A stretch of DNA of 64,000 nucleotides, taken from Channallabes apus (Eukaryota > Chordata > Actinopteri > Siluriformes > Clariidae). Below, piece by piece: positions 10,061 to 22,002 of this stretch. The position numbers and the translations under genes were made by a program. The notes under the pieces are model-generated. The model did no database searches. It was not told where the DNA came from and saw only the letters and a program-made list of their open reading frames with translations. How positions within the stretch are numbered: the first letter of the stretch is position 1; each line of letters opens with the position of its first letter. The stretch is from positions 26,685,967 to 26,749,966 of the forward strand of contig CM060106.1 of the NCBI GenBank assembly GCA_030522415.1, written 5' to 3'.

Positions 10061-11186
10061 ATACAACTCATTACCAAAGAAACTACCTTCTACAGAGTGT
10101 TTAAAATTGCAGTGGGTGCGAGAATTGGTGGAGATACTGTAGGAACTGATGCACTAGAGAAAATTAGAGGCCAGATTGAGATTCACACTGTGAACACACA
10201 CCTGGCGCAGTGCAGTTATTTGTTAATCTTAGTTTGGATTAAATAACATTTATGAAGATTTAAAAATATTGTAAAAAAATTGATTATTCATTTTTAGTTG
10301 TCTATTAATACATTGTTAACAAATGACACTTTATTTGTAAAGTGTTACCATTTTTCAAAACCGGCAAAATGATCACTTTAGTTTTAATATAAAACCACAG
10401 TTTTACAAAAAAATACCACAGTTAAACTATGGTTAGTGTAAGCATTGTTAATTTGTGGCCCCTGACGCTGATTGACAGGTTTCTGTGTAACGTGTTGGAA
10501 ATGCAATTGCAAATGTATTAGCGATGGCGTTTGAATTTTGGCCGGCTTGACGCGCGGCGCAGAGAAAGTGAAAAAGCAAACGTGGTGATTGATTTTGCTG
10601 TTTAAATATGACAGGTTCATGACGTGTAAGACCTGGGAAATACAAATGCAAATGGACTTTGTTTTTTCATTTGAAATTTGGCAGTCTGTGTGCGCTCGCG
10701 AAGGCGAATCAGCAAACGGTAATGCAAAGTTTGCAACTGCATTTGAATTATGGCACAGTTTGTGCGTCCACATATGGGAAACGCAAATGCTATTTGAATA
10801 TTGTCCGCGATATCGTTCCATAGTGAACAATGTGTGAAAAGAGCTGCATAAGAGAGCGTTATATACGCAAGCGCATTTTAAATATTATATTTCATGCAAA
10901 ATAAATAAAATCACGGGTTTAAAAAAAAGCCCTTAATATCAATATTTTGACTTTTGGATCGATCATTTTCGATACAACCCCTAGTATCGATAGTATCGAT
11001 ATTAAGGATCGATACGCTCACCCCTAATGTAAAGATGTGGCCCTCAATTTAGCGCGCGGCTTCCCGCAACTTCCCGTAAGCAACATTCGGGAATTTAAAT
11101 TGTTGTGTGTTGTGCTTCACTGAATATCCGCCAGATGGCGCATGGAAGGACTTTATCTAAAAGCTGGACCAAGTGGCGCTGACGGT
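10061..11186. other. No gene seen; possible MITE end
   Basis: Old repeat-like DNA. Near 10,960-11,028, repeated ATCGAT words lead to a terminus-like TATCGAT...CACCCCTA, but I could not find its partner. No ORF here has family resemblance. Confidence 0.4.
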
Positions 11187-11204
11187 GGGGGGGGGGGGGG
11201 GGGG
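11187..11204 (+). repeat. Run of 18 G
   Basis: An uninterrupted homopolymer of 18 G flanked by GC-rich sequence. It could form a G-quadruplex, and its length is likely uncertain in the assembly. Confidence 0.9.
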
Positions 11205-11286
11205 AGGCGCCGGGAGGATGTCTCGCCCGGGGAGCAATTCAGTGTAGAACCGCCACTGGACATGAATGAACAATATATATTATCAT

Positions 11287-11590
11287 TCACTCATTCATTC
11301 ATTTTCTATACCGCTTAACCCTGTGTTCAAGTTGCCAATCCATCGCAGAGCACACACACATACACACACTCACACACACACTACGGGCAATTTGGGAACG
11401 CCAATTAGCCTAACCTGCATATCTTTGAACTGTGGGAGGAAACCGGAGTACCCGGAGGAAACCCACCAAGCACGGGGAGAACATGCAAAATCCATGCACA
11501 CAGAGACGGGAATCGAGCCTGGCCGGGGAATCGAACCCAGACCCTGGAGGTGCAAGGCGACAGTGCTAACCACTACACCACCGTGCCGCC
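11287..11590 (-). mobile_element. Full-length tRNA-derived SINE
   Basis: On the - strand it starts GGCGGCACGGTGGTGTAGTG, with pol III A-box (GGTGTAGTGGTTAGCAC) and B-box-like (GGTTCGATTCC) sequences. It ends in a (ATGAATGA)n tail. The 12-bp target duplication ATATATTATCAT lies at 11,275-11,286 and 11,591-11,602. The ORFs crossing it are spurious. Truncated copies occur at 24,055, 30,072, 47,055 and 56,524. Confidence 0.92.
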
Positions 11591-11872
11591 ATATATTATC
11601 ATATTAAGTAAATATTATTTTATGAATGCGACGTTCTTCAGGCTTTTTATAATGATCATCATATGGTGTGGCGTTGCTTAAATAATAGTATAAAATCGTC
11701 CAGACCCTGGTTCGAATCCCGCTCTGGGTGAAAATGTAATAAATATGAATCCGTTGTTTTACACTTTTTGCTTATGATTATCATTAAATTATAGCAACTG
11801 TGAGGTGAGTGCTAATGTGTTTCATAGCTTAAGAAAAAAATCTCAATTGCAAACATGCATTTAGTACAAACC

Positions 11873-11944
11873 GGCACTTCGGGAATCAAACCCGGGTCGA
11901 CCGCATGGCGGCCGAATCACCTAACCACTGAGCCACACCAGTGC
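11873..11944 (-). tRNA. tRNA-like sequence, probably pseudogene or SINE head
   Basis: The - strand carries an A-box-like TGGCTCAGTGGTTAGG, a hairpin with CAT in the anticodon position, and a T-arm CGGGTTTGATTCCCG. The acceptor stem (GGCACT / AGTGCC) is displaced by three bases and position 33 is not T. A functional tRNA is unlikely. Confidence 0.4.
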
Positions 11945-12790
11945 CTGTTTATATTTAGAGCGCATTAACACACTAAAACAATAATGTTTTAGGCTAATAT
12001 ATCATACATCTTTGTAGTATTTTTGCACACACGCGCGGGTGCGTTACAATAAGAATAATGACGATAATAAATTCAGAGAACTACTACTACTACTACTACT
12101 AATAATAATAATTCTGAATGGAGAAAGCGCAGTCAAAGAAGTAGCATCATTGAAGGAGAGAAAAAAAATGAAGAATAAATACATATCAGTTTGAGCTCGA
12201 CACGTTTATAAGCTCTGTCGTTTGCTGTCAATGGGGGCCTAACACATGTTCGGCTTCAGTAGACATACAATACTTCAGACTGAAACATGACTGCCCCCTA
12301 CAGGTAATGAAGGGCATTTTCACAGCTTCCCGCGGGAAGCCGCGGCAAGTCGTGGGATCCCTTTTCTGAAAACGTGCGTGTTTAAAGGCCAGATCTGTAT
12401 GTGTGCCTGACCTAGTGATGGGAAGTTCGAATCATTTTAGTGACTCGGTTCTTTGAATCTCATTCATCAAAATGAACGAATCTTTTTTTGAGTCATTTCG
12501 TTCATTTCGTTCTTTTGATCAGAAATAAATTAAAATGTTGCGTTTCAATAAAAAAGTACCCCCAATACGTCTACATACACAAATTTTGGCTATAGTTCCA
12601 GTTATGAAAATATTACAATGACATATTATAATAAGTAAGGACATAAATAAATAAGGACATATTATAATAAACAGAATGAGTAACTCACCATCATATCTTC
12701 CAGTCTGAGTCGTTCCTTTGAATCTATTGCACTGCATAGCGTCTATGGGAGTCACGTGTCAAAAGAACGCACGACTCGAGACTCAAAGAC
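11945..12790. other. No gene; hAT-MITE-like fragment
   Basis: Contains short (CTA)n/(AAT)n runs at about 12,085-12,115. A segment starting CTAGTGATGGGAAGTTCG at 12,413 resembles the terminus of a common fish non-autonomous hAT. Its right end is unclear. Confidence 0.35.
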
Positions 12791-12941
12791 CCACTAGCCC
12801 AGTGGTTCTCAAACATTTTCTGTCATTCCCCACTTAAGGGGGTTGGCGAATTTTCAAGCCCCACTTGTCAAAATCGAAATCGGCCAAGTTTACTGTTTAT
12901 TGAAATATCAATTTCTAAACCAATAAGATCAAACATCACCA

Positions 12942-14473
12942 AGTTTTGCCAAATTTTCAACACTACTACTTGGCTGCCAATTGTAGAGCCTTAACTTTTT
13001 GGCAGGACCCATGCCCCGATAGTCTTATAGCTGATCTCCCTTCATGGCTTGTGGTTGAGCGTGGTGCTTTAAACTCATTTCTCTCCTCGTTGCTATTTGC
13101 TGCCCCAGAGAAATCTATAGCTGCAGTTAGATCCCACTTCATGATTAATAACTCTCTCAGGATATGGCGTCAGATTAGGAAGACATTCAAACTGCCAAAT
13201 ACCTTCTTTTTTGCTCCTGTTTGTCATAACATCGCCTTTAAACCCTCATTATTAGACCCAGTGTTCACAGGTTGGGCAAGAAAAGGAATACTCACTCGGA
13301 GAGATTTATATATAGACAACAATTTTCCCACTTTTTCTCAACTAAAAGAGAAATTCGACCTTCCTGCTTCTCAATTCTTTAGATACCTACAAATTAGAAA
13401 TTATGTTCGTTCCACTTTGCCGAACTTTCAAACTCTGCCAGCTGATAATGAATTACACAAACTACTTGCACTCCCAATAACCCAAAGTTAGTCACAAAAT
13501 GTGTAGATTTTTTTTTTACAAGTCAGTTAGATGTCTCTACTAATCATCTGAAAAACGATTGGGAAAAGGAACTGGATATTCATGTTTCTGAGGAAGACTG
13601 GGGAAAGGTGTCTTAAAAATGTATACACCTGCTCTATTAATGCTAGGCACCAACTTATTCAGTACAAGGTGTTACAAAGATTGCACTACTCTAGGGTTAA
13701 ACTTCACACTTTTTATCCCACTACTTTTTATCCCACTACTTCCAGAAGTTTTTCAATTTCTTTCAGAAGTTTATGCTTGTGAACTTCCCTTAGACCCTGC
13801 AACTGCTCTTCTTGGCTGGTCAGTCTCCTTGCAGCATCTTAACAAAGCTTTCCGAGTGCCTATACATTATGGTATGATGATCGCAAAGAAATCTATTCTT
13901 TGCATGTTGAAGAATAAGTCAAGGCCACTATTCAAGAGTTGGTTGCCTGAACTTTCCTCCACCCTTCATGTAGAGAGGCTTAGATATACTGTAGTATGTC
14001 TGGAAATGTAGATCGATTTGAAGTTTCTTGGAGGCCTCTTTTCAATCACCTGTTAAACATTTCTGATAATCGCAAAACTACTTGAAACCTCGTAAACGTA
14101 GTGTCGTTGTTAATACACCAATTCTTTTTGTTCGTTTTTGATCTTAATCTCTTGTTAATACTACCAATAGCGCTGATACTTGCAAATTTATTTGTTCTCT
14201 GTTTTTATTTTCACTTCCCCTGTCACTCTTGCTTTAAGCACGTAGGTGATTATATATTGATATTTGTATTTTTATTGTCACTATTATTCATAATGTCGTA
14301 TTGAGTAAAAATCTATTTTTGACCTTTTTTGCCTTTACACAGTGAGGTGGTTGACTGAAGGAGATGCTGCTTTTCCTTTTTACACTTGTGTAGGTGTGTT
14401 TTGTCTGGTTTTGTGAATGGGTTCTTTTTGTATGTCTGAAATTCAAAAAATTACCTCAATAAAAAAAAAAAAG
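12942..14473 (+). mobile_element. L1-like LINE 3' fragment with poly(A) tail
   Basis: The ORF 12,946-13,491 encodes the C-terminal region of an L1-type ORF2 (AANCRALTFWQD, WARKGILTRRDLYID, QFFRYLQIRNYV). A second frame continues at 13,619-14,011. The unit ends in an A-rich tail (AATAAAAAAAAAAAA) near 14,473. It is 5' truncated and frame-shifted, as usual for dead L1 copies. It interrupts an older repeat whose end (CCAATAAGATCAAA) recurs at 16,570 and 21,410. Confidence 0.75.
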
Positions 14474-14586
14474 TTAAGGGTTTCTGTTTGTGGGCACAGG
14501 CGCTGCGTGTGTGTGTTGCTTAAGAATGAGACCCTCCACTCTCAATTTTCTAGTTTTGCACAGTAACCCTCCCTCCTCTTATTTAG

Positions 14587-14590
<4 letters not shown>

Positions 14591-14634
<44 letters not shown>
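14591..14634 (+). repeat. (CA)22 microsatellite
   Basis: A perfect CA dinucleotide tract of 44 bp. Confidence 0.97.
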
Positions 14635-14636
<2 letters not shown>

Positions 14637-14872
14637 AAAACACTGCCTTATTGGAAAAATTAACAAGCAACATCGCTGATGACACTCGTGTGAGCGCACA
14701 CTGATGGAATCACTGCTGTAAAGTAAATATCAAAAAATTAACCTGCACTTTACCTTTGAAAAGAATCGTGACAGAGCAGTGTTTCCATTAGAGAGAAAGA
14801 GAGAGTGTGTCTGTGTGAAGGCGAGAGGAGGAGGGGTGTGTATGTGAGGGCGCGAGGAGGAGAGGTGTGTAT

Positions 14873-15447
14873 TGGCGCTTTTCCACTGCATAGTACGACA
14901 CGACACGGTTCAGTTCTACTCACTTTTGGGGGGCTTTCCACTGGGAACAGTACATAGTACATGTTCCTTTTTTTAGTACCACCTCAGCCGAGGTTCCAAG
15001 CGCGGCGAACCATTACCAAAACGTGACGTGTAAACACGCTAGTCACTGATTAGCCGGAGAAAATCGTCATTACTGCGTCACCGAACTTGCGACACGAGAC
15101 ACAACAGAACCGATATATTAATAGAACAGCCAGAGAAGGATCGCACGCACCTCTTTGTATTAACCGTCGGCCTCTTTTGAAACAAACTCCTTCGTCTCGC
15201 TGTTAAAAACATCCACATGCAGAGAATGAAGAACACCATGCCGTCGATATGCTCCATTGTTGTGTGTGTGTTTGTGGCGCGCTTACGATGACGTCATTGC
15301 AGTAGCGGCGCCGCGCGCGTGAGTAATCCCGCCCACGCTAAAGCGTTACTACATTGCAGTGGAAGAGCAAACCGAACCAAACTGCGCCGAACCGAAGTGA
15401 GTTGAACTGAACCGTGTCGTGCCGTTCTATGCAGTGGAAAAGAGGCA
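14873..15447. mobile_element. Harbinger-like MITE
   Basis: Long inverted ends (CTTTTCCACTGCATAGTACG on the left; the complement of TTCTATGCAGTGGAAAAG on the right), about 575 bp, no transposase. The termini and the internal CGGTTCAGTT motif resemble a widespread fish MITE class usually placed in PIF/Harbinger. It sits inside a purine-rich GAGGAGGAGGGGTGTGTA repeat. No clean 3-bp target duplication is visible. Confidence 0.6.
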
Positions 15448-16590
15448 TTAGTGAGGGCGAGAGGAGGAGGGGTGTGTACAGTATGTTAAGGGGCATAGTG
15501 TCCAATGACGCGCGCACGCACACACAAAGTGCAGGATGACACAGACAGAGAAAATGGATCTTTAAGCACTCTAATGACGCTTGCTTTTGCTTTAAACACA
15601 CGCACACATGTACATGTTATAATAAACAGTACGCACGCGCACACACGCATACAAACACAAGATGTTTTATGCACACACACGTGGTCACAGTGTTGTAGTA
15701 AACAGTACATGCATGCCCGGATGTTGATTATACCAGTGAGAGACGCACACTAAGGCCGAGCAGGGGAGACGATTACCCACAATTCCGCAGCGCAAGAGAG
15801 AAAAACCATTGGCTCGATTGTGATCACGTGATGCTCGGAAGCGCATGTGTGATACATGATACTCGGTTTTCGTAAAGCAAGACTTGCTGGTTTTTTAAAT
15901 AAAAATGTATTTAAAATTTTTGCTCGTCTTGCGGAACACTCGCAGTGCGAGGTTCCAGTGAAACAATAACAAAAAAAAGTTTTGTGCATGTTTCAGAAAG
16001 GTACATTACCATTTCAGCTCCAATAGCAAACCTTTCAATGCACTGAAACATTTTTCACATAAACTCGCATTACATGTTTGCTTGCAGTCCGCTGAGCATG
16101 TGACCAGAGTCATTGAGGAATTTCACACAGTTTTGCACACGGATTGTGTCTGGCTCGTTCCCTAAAGAGCAGTCCAGAAAGAAACTTCACTTCCTACATG
16201 TGCTCTCTTTCCTACAGTGGTTACAAAATCGGAGCGTCGTATGTAACGTCGCCGTCGCATTACGGGATGTGCATTTGCTGGCTTTTACCACTGAGTGGCG
16301 CTATATAACTACAGACTGACGCCTCATGCCTTAGTTCATTCTCTGCCTCAATAATACACGTAATAGCCGATAACATCAAGTGAAACACTGTAGTTGACCG
16401 AATTCATAATCACAATACTATAATTACAGTACAAATGTAGAATTCAAATTAAATCAAATCTTATTAAGATCAAATTTAAGCACAATAAATATTAACACAG
16501 TGAGCCTTTAGAATTTATCACGTGTAATTAGAAAAGAAGTGTGTAGGGTTTTATTTAAATATAAATTTCTAAACCAATAAGATCAAATAA
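15448..16590. other. No gene; DNA-transposon terminus near 15,960
   Basis: The stretch ending GCGAGGTTCCAGTG (15,960) matches, in reverse complement, the CAGTGGAACCTCG terminus seen at 56,969. This is therefore probably a third copy of that family. The short ORFs here lack family resemblance. Confidence 0.4.
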
Positions 16591-16700
16591 CACCAAGTTA
16601 TTATTATAACAGGCTTACTTCGTCACTTATCAAAGAAGTACACTTGCTTTCAAAGAAGTCGAGTGGCTTATTAAGGTCTCTGGTGTGCATTGTCTCTAAG

Positions 16701-16772
16701 TGGCCGCTTGGTGTAGCGGTTAGAACACTCGACCAGTGATCTACAAAGCACCGTTTCGAATCCCGAGTGATG
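16701..16772 (+). tRNA. tRNA-like module in a dispersed repeat
   Basis: Contains TTGGTGTAGCGGTTAGAACA (A-box) and TTTCGAATCCCGAG (B-box). The same arrangement appears on the - strand at 20,664-20,735 and 21,236-21,304. Flanks such as AAGAAGTCGAGTGGCTTA are shared with the 20.7-kb copy, so the module moves with a larger repeat. A functional tRNA is not supported. Confidence 0.45.
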
Positions 16773-16779
16773 TTTTAAA

Positions 16780-18227
16780 ATTGTTTTATTTTAAAACTAA
16801 ATAAAATGTTTTAAGTGCGCTTAAGGTAGAGTCTTATAAAGGCTATGTAGACTTATATAGTTTTGTTATATATTTTTTGCACATTAATCTGAGTCCTCAT
16901 CTGTTAGATCTGTTTAGTTTTTTTTTTCCTGCCGGGACGAATGCGCGGTTCCATCCCTTTGCCGCCTATTCAGGGAGCCTACGGAGTGAGCGATTAACCA
17001 TAGTCGAATCGATTGGTGTGCGTCCAGCTCACGTTATTCGTGTGCTATTAATGCCGGCTGGTGATAATTAACGTTAATATGATCTCGGGCTTGCTCACGA
17101 TGCTCAACATCTATAAAAATAGCAAAGTATTGTGTATAGAGTGATAAAAAAAACTATCTAACGCATGTTAGAAAACATAATTTCCTGCATTTTTTTTCTG
17201 CTTCAGGAGTCAGTCTGTTCTGAGACAGTGAGAGTAGAGGAAGTGGGCAGATTCAGAACCAGGGAGGGAGCCGGAGACAGCAGAACAAAGAGATGATATT
17301 GCCAGCACCAGCACAGGGAGCACAGTTTTTAGTTTAGATCTCATGTTTACATTTTATTGTATGTTGATGGCTTGACTGTAAACAACATAAACAATGCAAT
17401 AAATTTATAAAAATATATATTTATTGTCCCCCCTGCTGTTAAATGAAATTTGCGTTATTTTACGTTAATGTTACGTTATTACATTATTAACGTCGACAGA
17501 ATAAAGTAAAGTTTTATTTCTGGAATTGATGCACGGGCTTCATCTTAGGCTTTTTTTCTTTCGGTTCTTTCGTTTCTCAGCGCCGGACTGTTGATGTCTC
17601 TTTCCAGGACCAGGCATATCGTTCAATTATTATAATTCTTTTGGCCAAATACTGTAGGCAGCCGTAACAGAGGTGAGGGCGCGCGCGTCATCACGTGTGC
17701 TTAGCCGACTCTGCGTTCACCGTAGACTTCAATATAGACGTTTATATTTTTGTTTATTTGTATATGTATGTTATTAATATTAATTTTTTAGAGATTGTGT
17801 GTGTGCGTGCACGGAGAGTTTGTGTTGATAAGTGTATGTCGATAAGTTGATAAGTGTATCAGAAAGCATTAAAATGTTCATTTGAATTAAAATGACACAC
17901 ACACGTCTGTATATACAGTATATCAATTACATATATATCAATTTCATTAGTTCGTTCATTCTATTTGAAGCTTCGGATGTTTGTTTTTTTCTTGGTTTGG
18001 TTAGATTAGTTCTAAACTCGCTTCCGTGAAACTATCGCTAAAACAATGTGTGTAAAACAAGAGTGTCATAGTCCATTGTTAGTTTTAATGATTTGGCTGA
18101 AACTAATTATCACTACATAAGTACCCTAACACCATTGATCATGAGTCTCAGCTGAACCTAATTCTATACTTGTAACAGAAAATGTAGATGCAGATTCCAA
18201 ATGTGTATTTATATAATAGATAGATAG

Positions 18228-18228
<1 letters not shown>
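16780..18228. other. No gene identified
   Basis: AT-rich sequence with low-complexity patches. I could not assign ORFs or transposon termini with confidence. Confidence 0.5.

Positions 18229-18260
<32 letters not shown>
18229..18260 (+). repeat. (TG)n microsatellite
   Basis: A pure TG tract following a TAGA run. Confidence 0.95.
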
Positions 18261-18263
<3 letters not shown>

Positions 18264-18300
18264 GCTCTACGCAGGGGCAAGAGAGGGCAGCGCACCCTTA

Positions 18301-18615
18301 AATGTCTGCACATGTTAATATATTCCTAAAATGTATATATTACAAGTTGATAAACTGATCTGCGGTAGCGGAAAAATCCGCTGAAAATTACATGCTGCAG
18401 CGCACGCGCGCACACACACATACACACGCGCGCACACACACACACACACGTACACACGCGCGCACACACGTACACACATACACACGCGCGCACACACACA
18501 CATACACACGCGCGCACACACACACATACACACGCGCGCGCACACACACACATACACACGCGCGCGCACACACACACATACACACGCGCGCGCACACCTC
18601 CCTTGAGCCCTGCGT
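18301..18615 (+). repeat. Local duplicate A with CA/CG tract
   Basis: Contains GGTAGCGGAAAAATCCGC, then a 195-bp compound tract of CACACA, CGCGCG and TACACA, then CTCCCTTGAGCCCT. The same order recurs at 19,153-19,312. The alternating purine-pyrimidine tract (about 18,402-18,597) is expected to favour Z-DNA. ORFs in it are spurious. Confidence 0.85.
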
Positions 18616-19152
18616 CTGTCGGATTTCAGCGGTCACGGGGTGGAAAGACTTAGATTCATATATAAACTGCTTCAAAGCTTGAACTTATCAGCATTGTAAA
18701 TATATAATACTTTTCAAATAAAATCGCTATTACTTTGACCCTGAAGTTTAGTTTAGCACACACAAAAAACAGAAAAGTCATTTCTGGTAAATCAACGGAA
18801 TGTGTAGTATTTACAGTAATTCATTAAAAAATGAATATACATTGTACAGTACACGGTAAACACGGGAAAGATTACAAAATGAAAAAACAAACAGTGTCTA
18901 CTTTATAAACAGCTTAGTATGTGCGTCGAGATGCTGAAATCCCTTGCATGTTTTTGCTTCCAAGTGGAGAGATATTTGACCGATAGCCTAGAACAAAAGA
19001 TCTATAGGTGTGATCACAACCCCCTCCGACTGACCGTGCCATCAATCACTGACCACCTCAGAAGTTCCCTCCAATGTATGGCTGCAATACTTGTTTTGCA
19101 AGTATTTTTAACACCATTCAAAGGCTTACAAGTTCCATTCAACATATAATGA

Positions 19153-19254
19153 TGTCTCCACATGTTAATATATTCCTAAAATTTATATATTACAAGTTGA
19201 TAAACTGATCTGCGGTAGCGGAAAAATCCGCTGAAAAAAGCACAGGCTACAGCG

Positions 19255-19293
<39 letters not shown>

Positions 19294-19312
19294 ACCTCCC
19301 TTGAGCCCTCGG
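19153..19312 (+). repeat. Local duplicate B with shorter CA tract
   Basis: Shares ACATGTTAATATATTCCTAA, GGTAGCGGAAAAATCCGC and CCTCCCTTGAGCCCT with duplicate A. Its dinucleotide tract is about 45 bp. Confidence 0.85.
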
Positions 19313-20465
19313 TAAACATCCAAGCACTGAGGCACGCAAATCCCCTGACCACAATAAGGTGGCAATCCCTCAGGGGGGGAAGATGAAAAATACAAATTAA
19401 ATAAATAAAACAAAATAAAATATCCTTAATCCAGATTTTATCAATCAACGACATAATATTGATCTTAGCTGGATGGTCTAATTCTCAAAACCGTTTAACC
19501 TAAAGAAAAACTTAACACACTATAACTAGAATATTTACAAAACTGAAAGGTTGTCTTATGTATAATAAAAAAACCTCATAACTCAAAAAGATCATATTAT
19601 GTTTTTATATATTTTTTTTAATTTTTTTTATAGTAACTGAACAGCTCTCTTCTCTCCAATCCACTCCTATACCACAGTCTCCTATTTCTCTGTGCGTGCT
19701 CTGGAGACTGTGAATGAATACACGCAGCGGAGGTTTTGTAAACTGTAGAGATACAATAATTTTACTGCTGGAAAATCAGCATTTTATCTAATTTGAAATA
19801 TAAACCTAATATTATCTGTTACTTAATATATTTTCTTTTGATGATGACCATAACAGCCTACTGCATTTCATTATTTATAATAACACAAAAAACAATATTA
19901 CAATATTTGATATTTTAATATAAACTCGGTATCATTATCCTCCTTGTGTATGTGTAAAAAACATTTGATTTGTTCTATTTTTTATTCTGATAGTGTGCTC
20001 AATTTGTTTCTAGTAATTTATATATTTAAATTCGGATGCCTTTTACTGTTACAAATTTAACTCTTTGCTGTACAAGCCCTTGTGTTGTTGTTTGTGCTGC
20101 TGTTCTTTAATAATACCAATAATCAGATACAAACAGTCTGTCTAAACGAAAATTAAGCAATGCTTCTTAACTCATCATTATGTGGATATTTTTCATGTTC
20201 GTTGGATAAAGTATGTACTGTAATGATTTGGTCTACTCTGTACTGTATGTGCGTGAGAGAGAGGGGTGTCGCGGTCGTGAAACAAAGGCTCATTTCAGCT
20301 CATTCAGTTTCTCTGAATGGATAGGTGAGAACAGCTGATTCACGGTGAATAATTTGCATTTGAGTGTTGCCAAGTGAAAAGAAGACAAACATCAAGACGA
20401 ACAACGTATAAAACTGAGACAATATTTTAAAAAGAATCGCAATCAACCTGAACAGGTAAGCTGGA
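19313..20465. other. No gene identified
   Basis: AT-rich DNA without ORFs of note or recognisable elements. Confidence 0.5.
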
Positions 20466-20526
20466 ATAAAATCAGTAGCAGCATTAACTAAAGTAATTAG
20501 TAATTATTAGCTGCTACTGATTTTAT
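20466..20526. repeat. Perfect 17-bp inverted repeat, 27-bp spacer
   Basis: ATAAAATCAGTAGCAGC at 20,466-20,482 is exactly mirrored by its complement at 20,510-20,526. The spacer is AT-rich. Confidence 0.9.
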
Positions 20527-20663
20527 GGACTCATCACGGTTAAATACGTTGGTCACATGGGACTCATTACGGTTGTATATCGTGCTCTGAATAATAAAAT
20601 TTTTTGTTTGCTGTTTGTTTGCTGAGTAAAATTAAAATAGAACAATTTTTAAAACAGCATTAT

Positions 20664-20735
20664 CCAGGATTCGAACCAATGCTGTGTAAATCCCTGACCG
20701 AGCGCTCTAACCGCTACACCAACCAGGCACTAAGA
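20664..20735 (-). tRNA. tRNA-like module, second copy
   Basis: The - strand reads GTGCCTGGTTGGTGTAGCGG, then TTAGAGCGC and GGTTCGAATCC, with good A- and B-boxes at tRNA spacing but a weak acceptor stem. The flanking TTCTTTGAAAGCAAG and GTAAGCCTGTTAT match the inverse of the 16.6-kb copy. Confidence 0.45.
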
Positions 20736-21235
20736 GACAACACACCTCCGTGGCGTTAATAAGCCACTCGACTTCTTTGAAAGCAAGCGTTAAATAAGTA
20801 ACGAAGTAAGCCTGTTATACAATTATACTATTTGCACGTGTATTTTATCTGTTTTAAACTTGGTGTCATTTGATCTTATTGGTTTAGAAATGTTTGTAAA
20901 AAAACTATTATCAAAAATGTAACAGATGTAACACCGGACTTCATTACCCACAATGCATCTCCCGCACTGGACTACACTGCCGTAAACAGCTGTCGTAAAT
21001 CAAAACTCCCGGTACTGCAGATGGCCACCACTTTTCATCAGTATAATGACACACACACACACACGCAGCAGCAGCAGCAGACCGAGCCGTCACTCCCCTA
21101 AATTTAAAGAATACAAACTGGTTGCGTGCGAGTTTGCTGTTTTTTCTATAGTATGCTGAAGCAAAATCAAAATACAACAATTTTTTTTATTTTAATTTTG
21201 CTATAATTAAAATAAAAAATTTTAAAACATCATCC

Positions 21236-21304
21236 CTCGGGATTCGAACCGGCGCTCTATGTATCACTGACCGTGTGTCCTAACCGCTACACCAAGCAAG
21301 CACT
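21236..21304 (-). tRNA. tRNA-like module, third copy
   Basis: The - strand reads GCTTGGTGTAGCGGTTAGGA and later GGTTCGAATCCCGAGG. It lies next to GTAAGCTTGTTATAATAATA, the same repeat flank as the other two copies. Confidence 0.45.
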
Positions 21305-21867
21305 TAAAAACAATGCACCCAAGTAATGTTAAATAAGGCAAGGTTAATAAAGCAAGCTCTGGATAAGTGACGAAGTAAGCTTGTTATAATAATAACTTGG
21401 TGTTATTTGATCTCATTGGTTTATAAATTTATATTTAAATAAATAGTAAACTTGGCCGATTTCGTTATAATTTTGTTTGATGAGTGGGGCTTGAAAATTC
21501 TCTTGAAAAATATGGTCATTTATTTCAGTTAATAAATCTACTATAATTTTTTTTTTTACTCATTATTGTACAGTACACATTAATAGCTCTGGTTCAGATT
21601 TTTCATGTTTGTTGTGGAAATTACCATCACTGTTGTATTTACTGCGATGAATGAAAATGTCACTTTGCGCCACCTGGCGGCCATTTTACGAATGACTTTG
21701 AAATGCAACTGATTTATTTTGGCTGCTGTTGCCTTTAAACGGCGGTATGCGCGGTGGGATGGTTATTCCGATTGAGTAACCACTGTACATGACGCACTGC
21801 TTGATGAATACAGAGGTCGTTCCAGCCCATCAATGCTTTAAGAATGAATCGGTGTGTCAAGTGCTAC

Positions 21868-22002
21868 CTTGGTCCCGTCTGGTTTCTCGACTACAAACAC
21901 TTCGCTCCAGGCCAGGATTCCTGTGGTCTCCCTCTCACAGCCCCCTCGCCAGGTGAAGCCTGTCAGTGGTTCATCATCTCCTCCAAGCCATGTGGCTGAT
22001 TC
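21868..22002 (-). CDS. atl2: atl2 switch-region exon, second copy
   Basis: 135 bp, acceptor TTGCAG|GAATCA, donor AAG|GTAGCA. It encodes [18 protein letters not shown] and VVEKPDGTK. It differs from arm 1 at only a few residues. Confidence 0.75.

Noticed and set aside
11266..11607. 113-codon ORF
   Set aside because: It lies over a full-length SINE with target duplications.
18315..18682. Cys/Val/Arg or Thr/His-rich ORFs on both strands
   Set aside because: Translations of a CA/CG dinucleotide tract.
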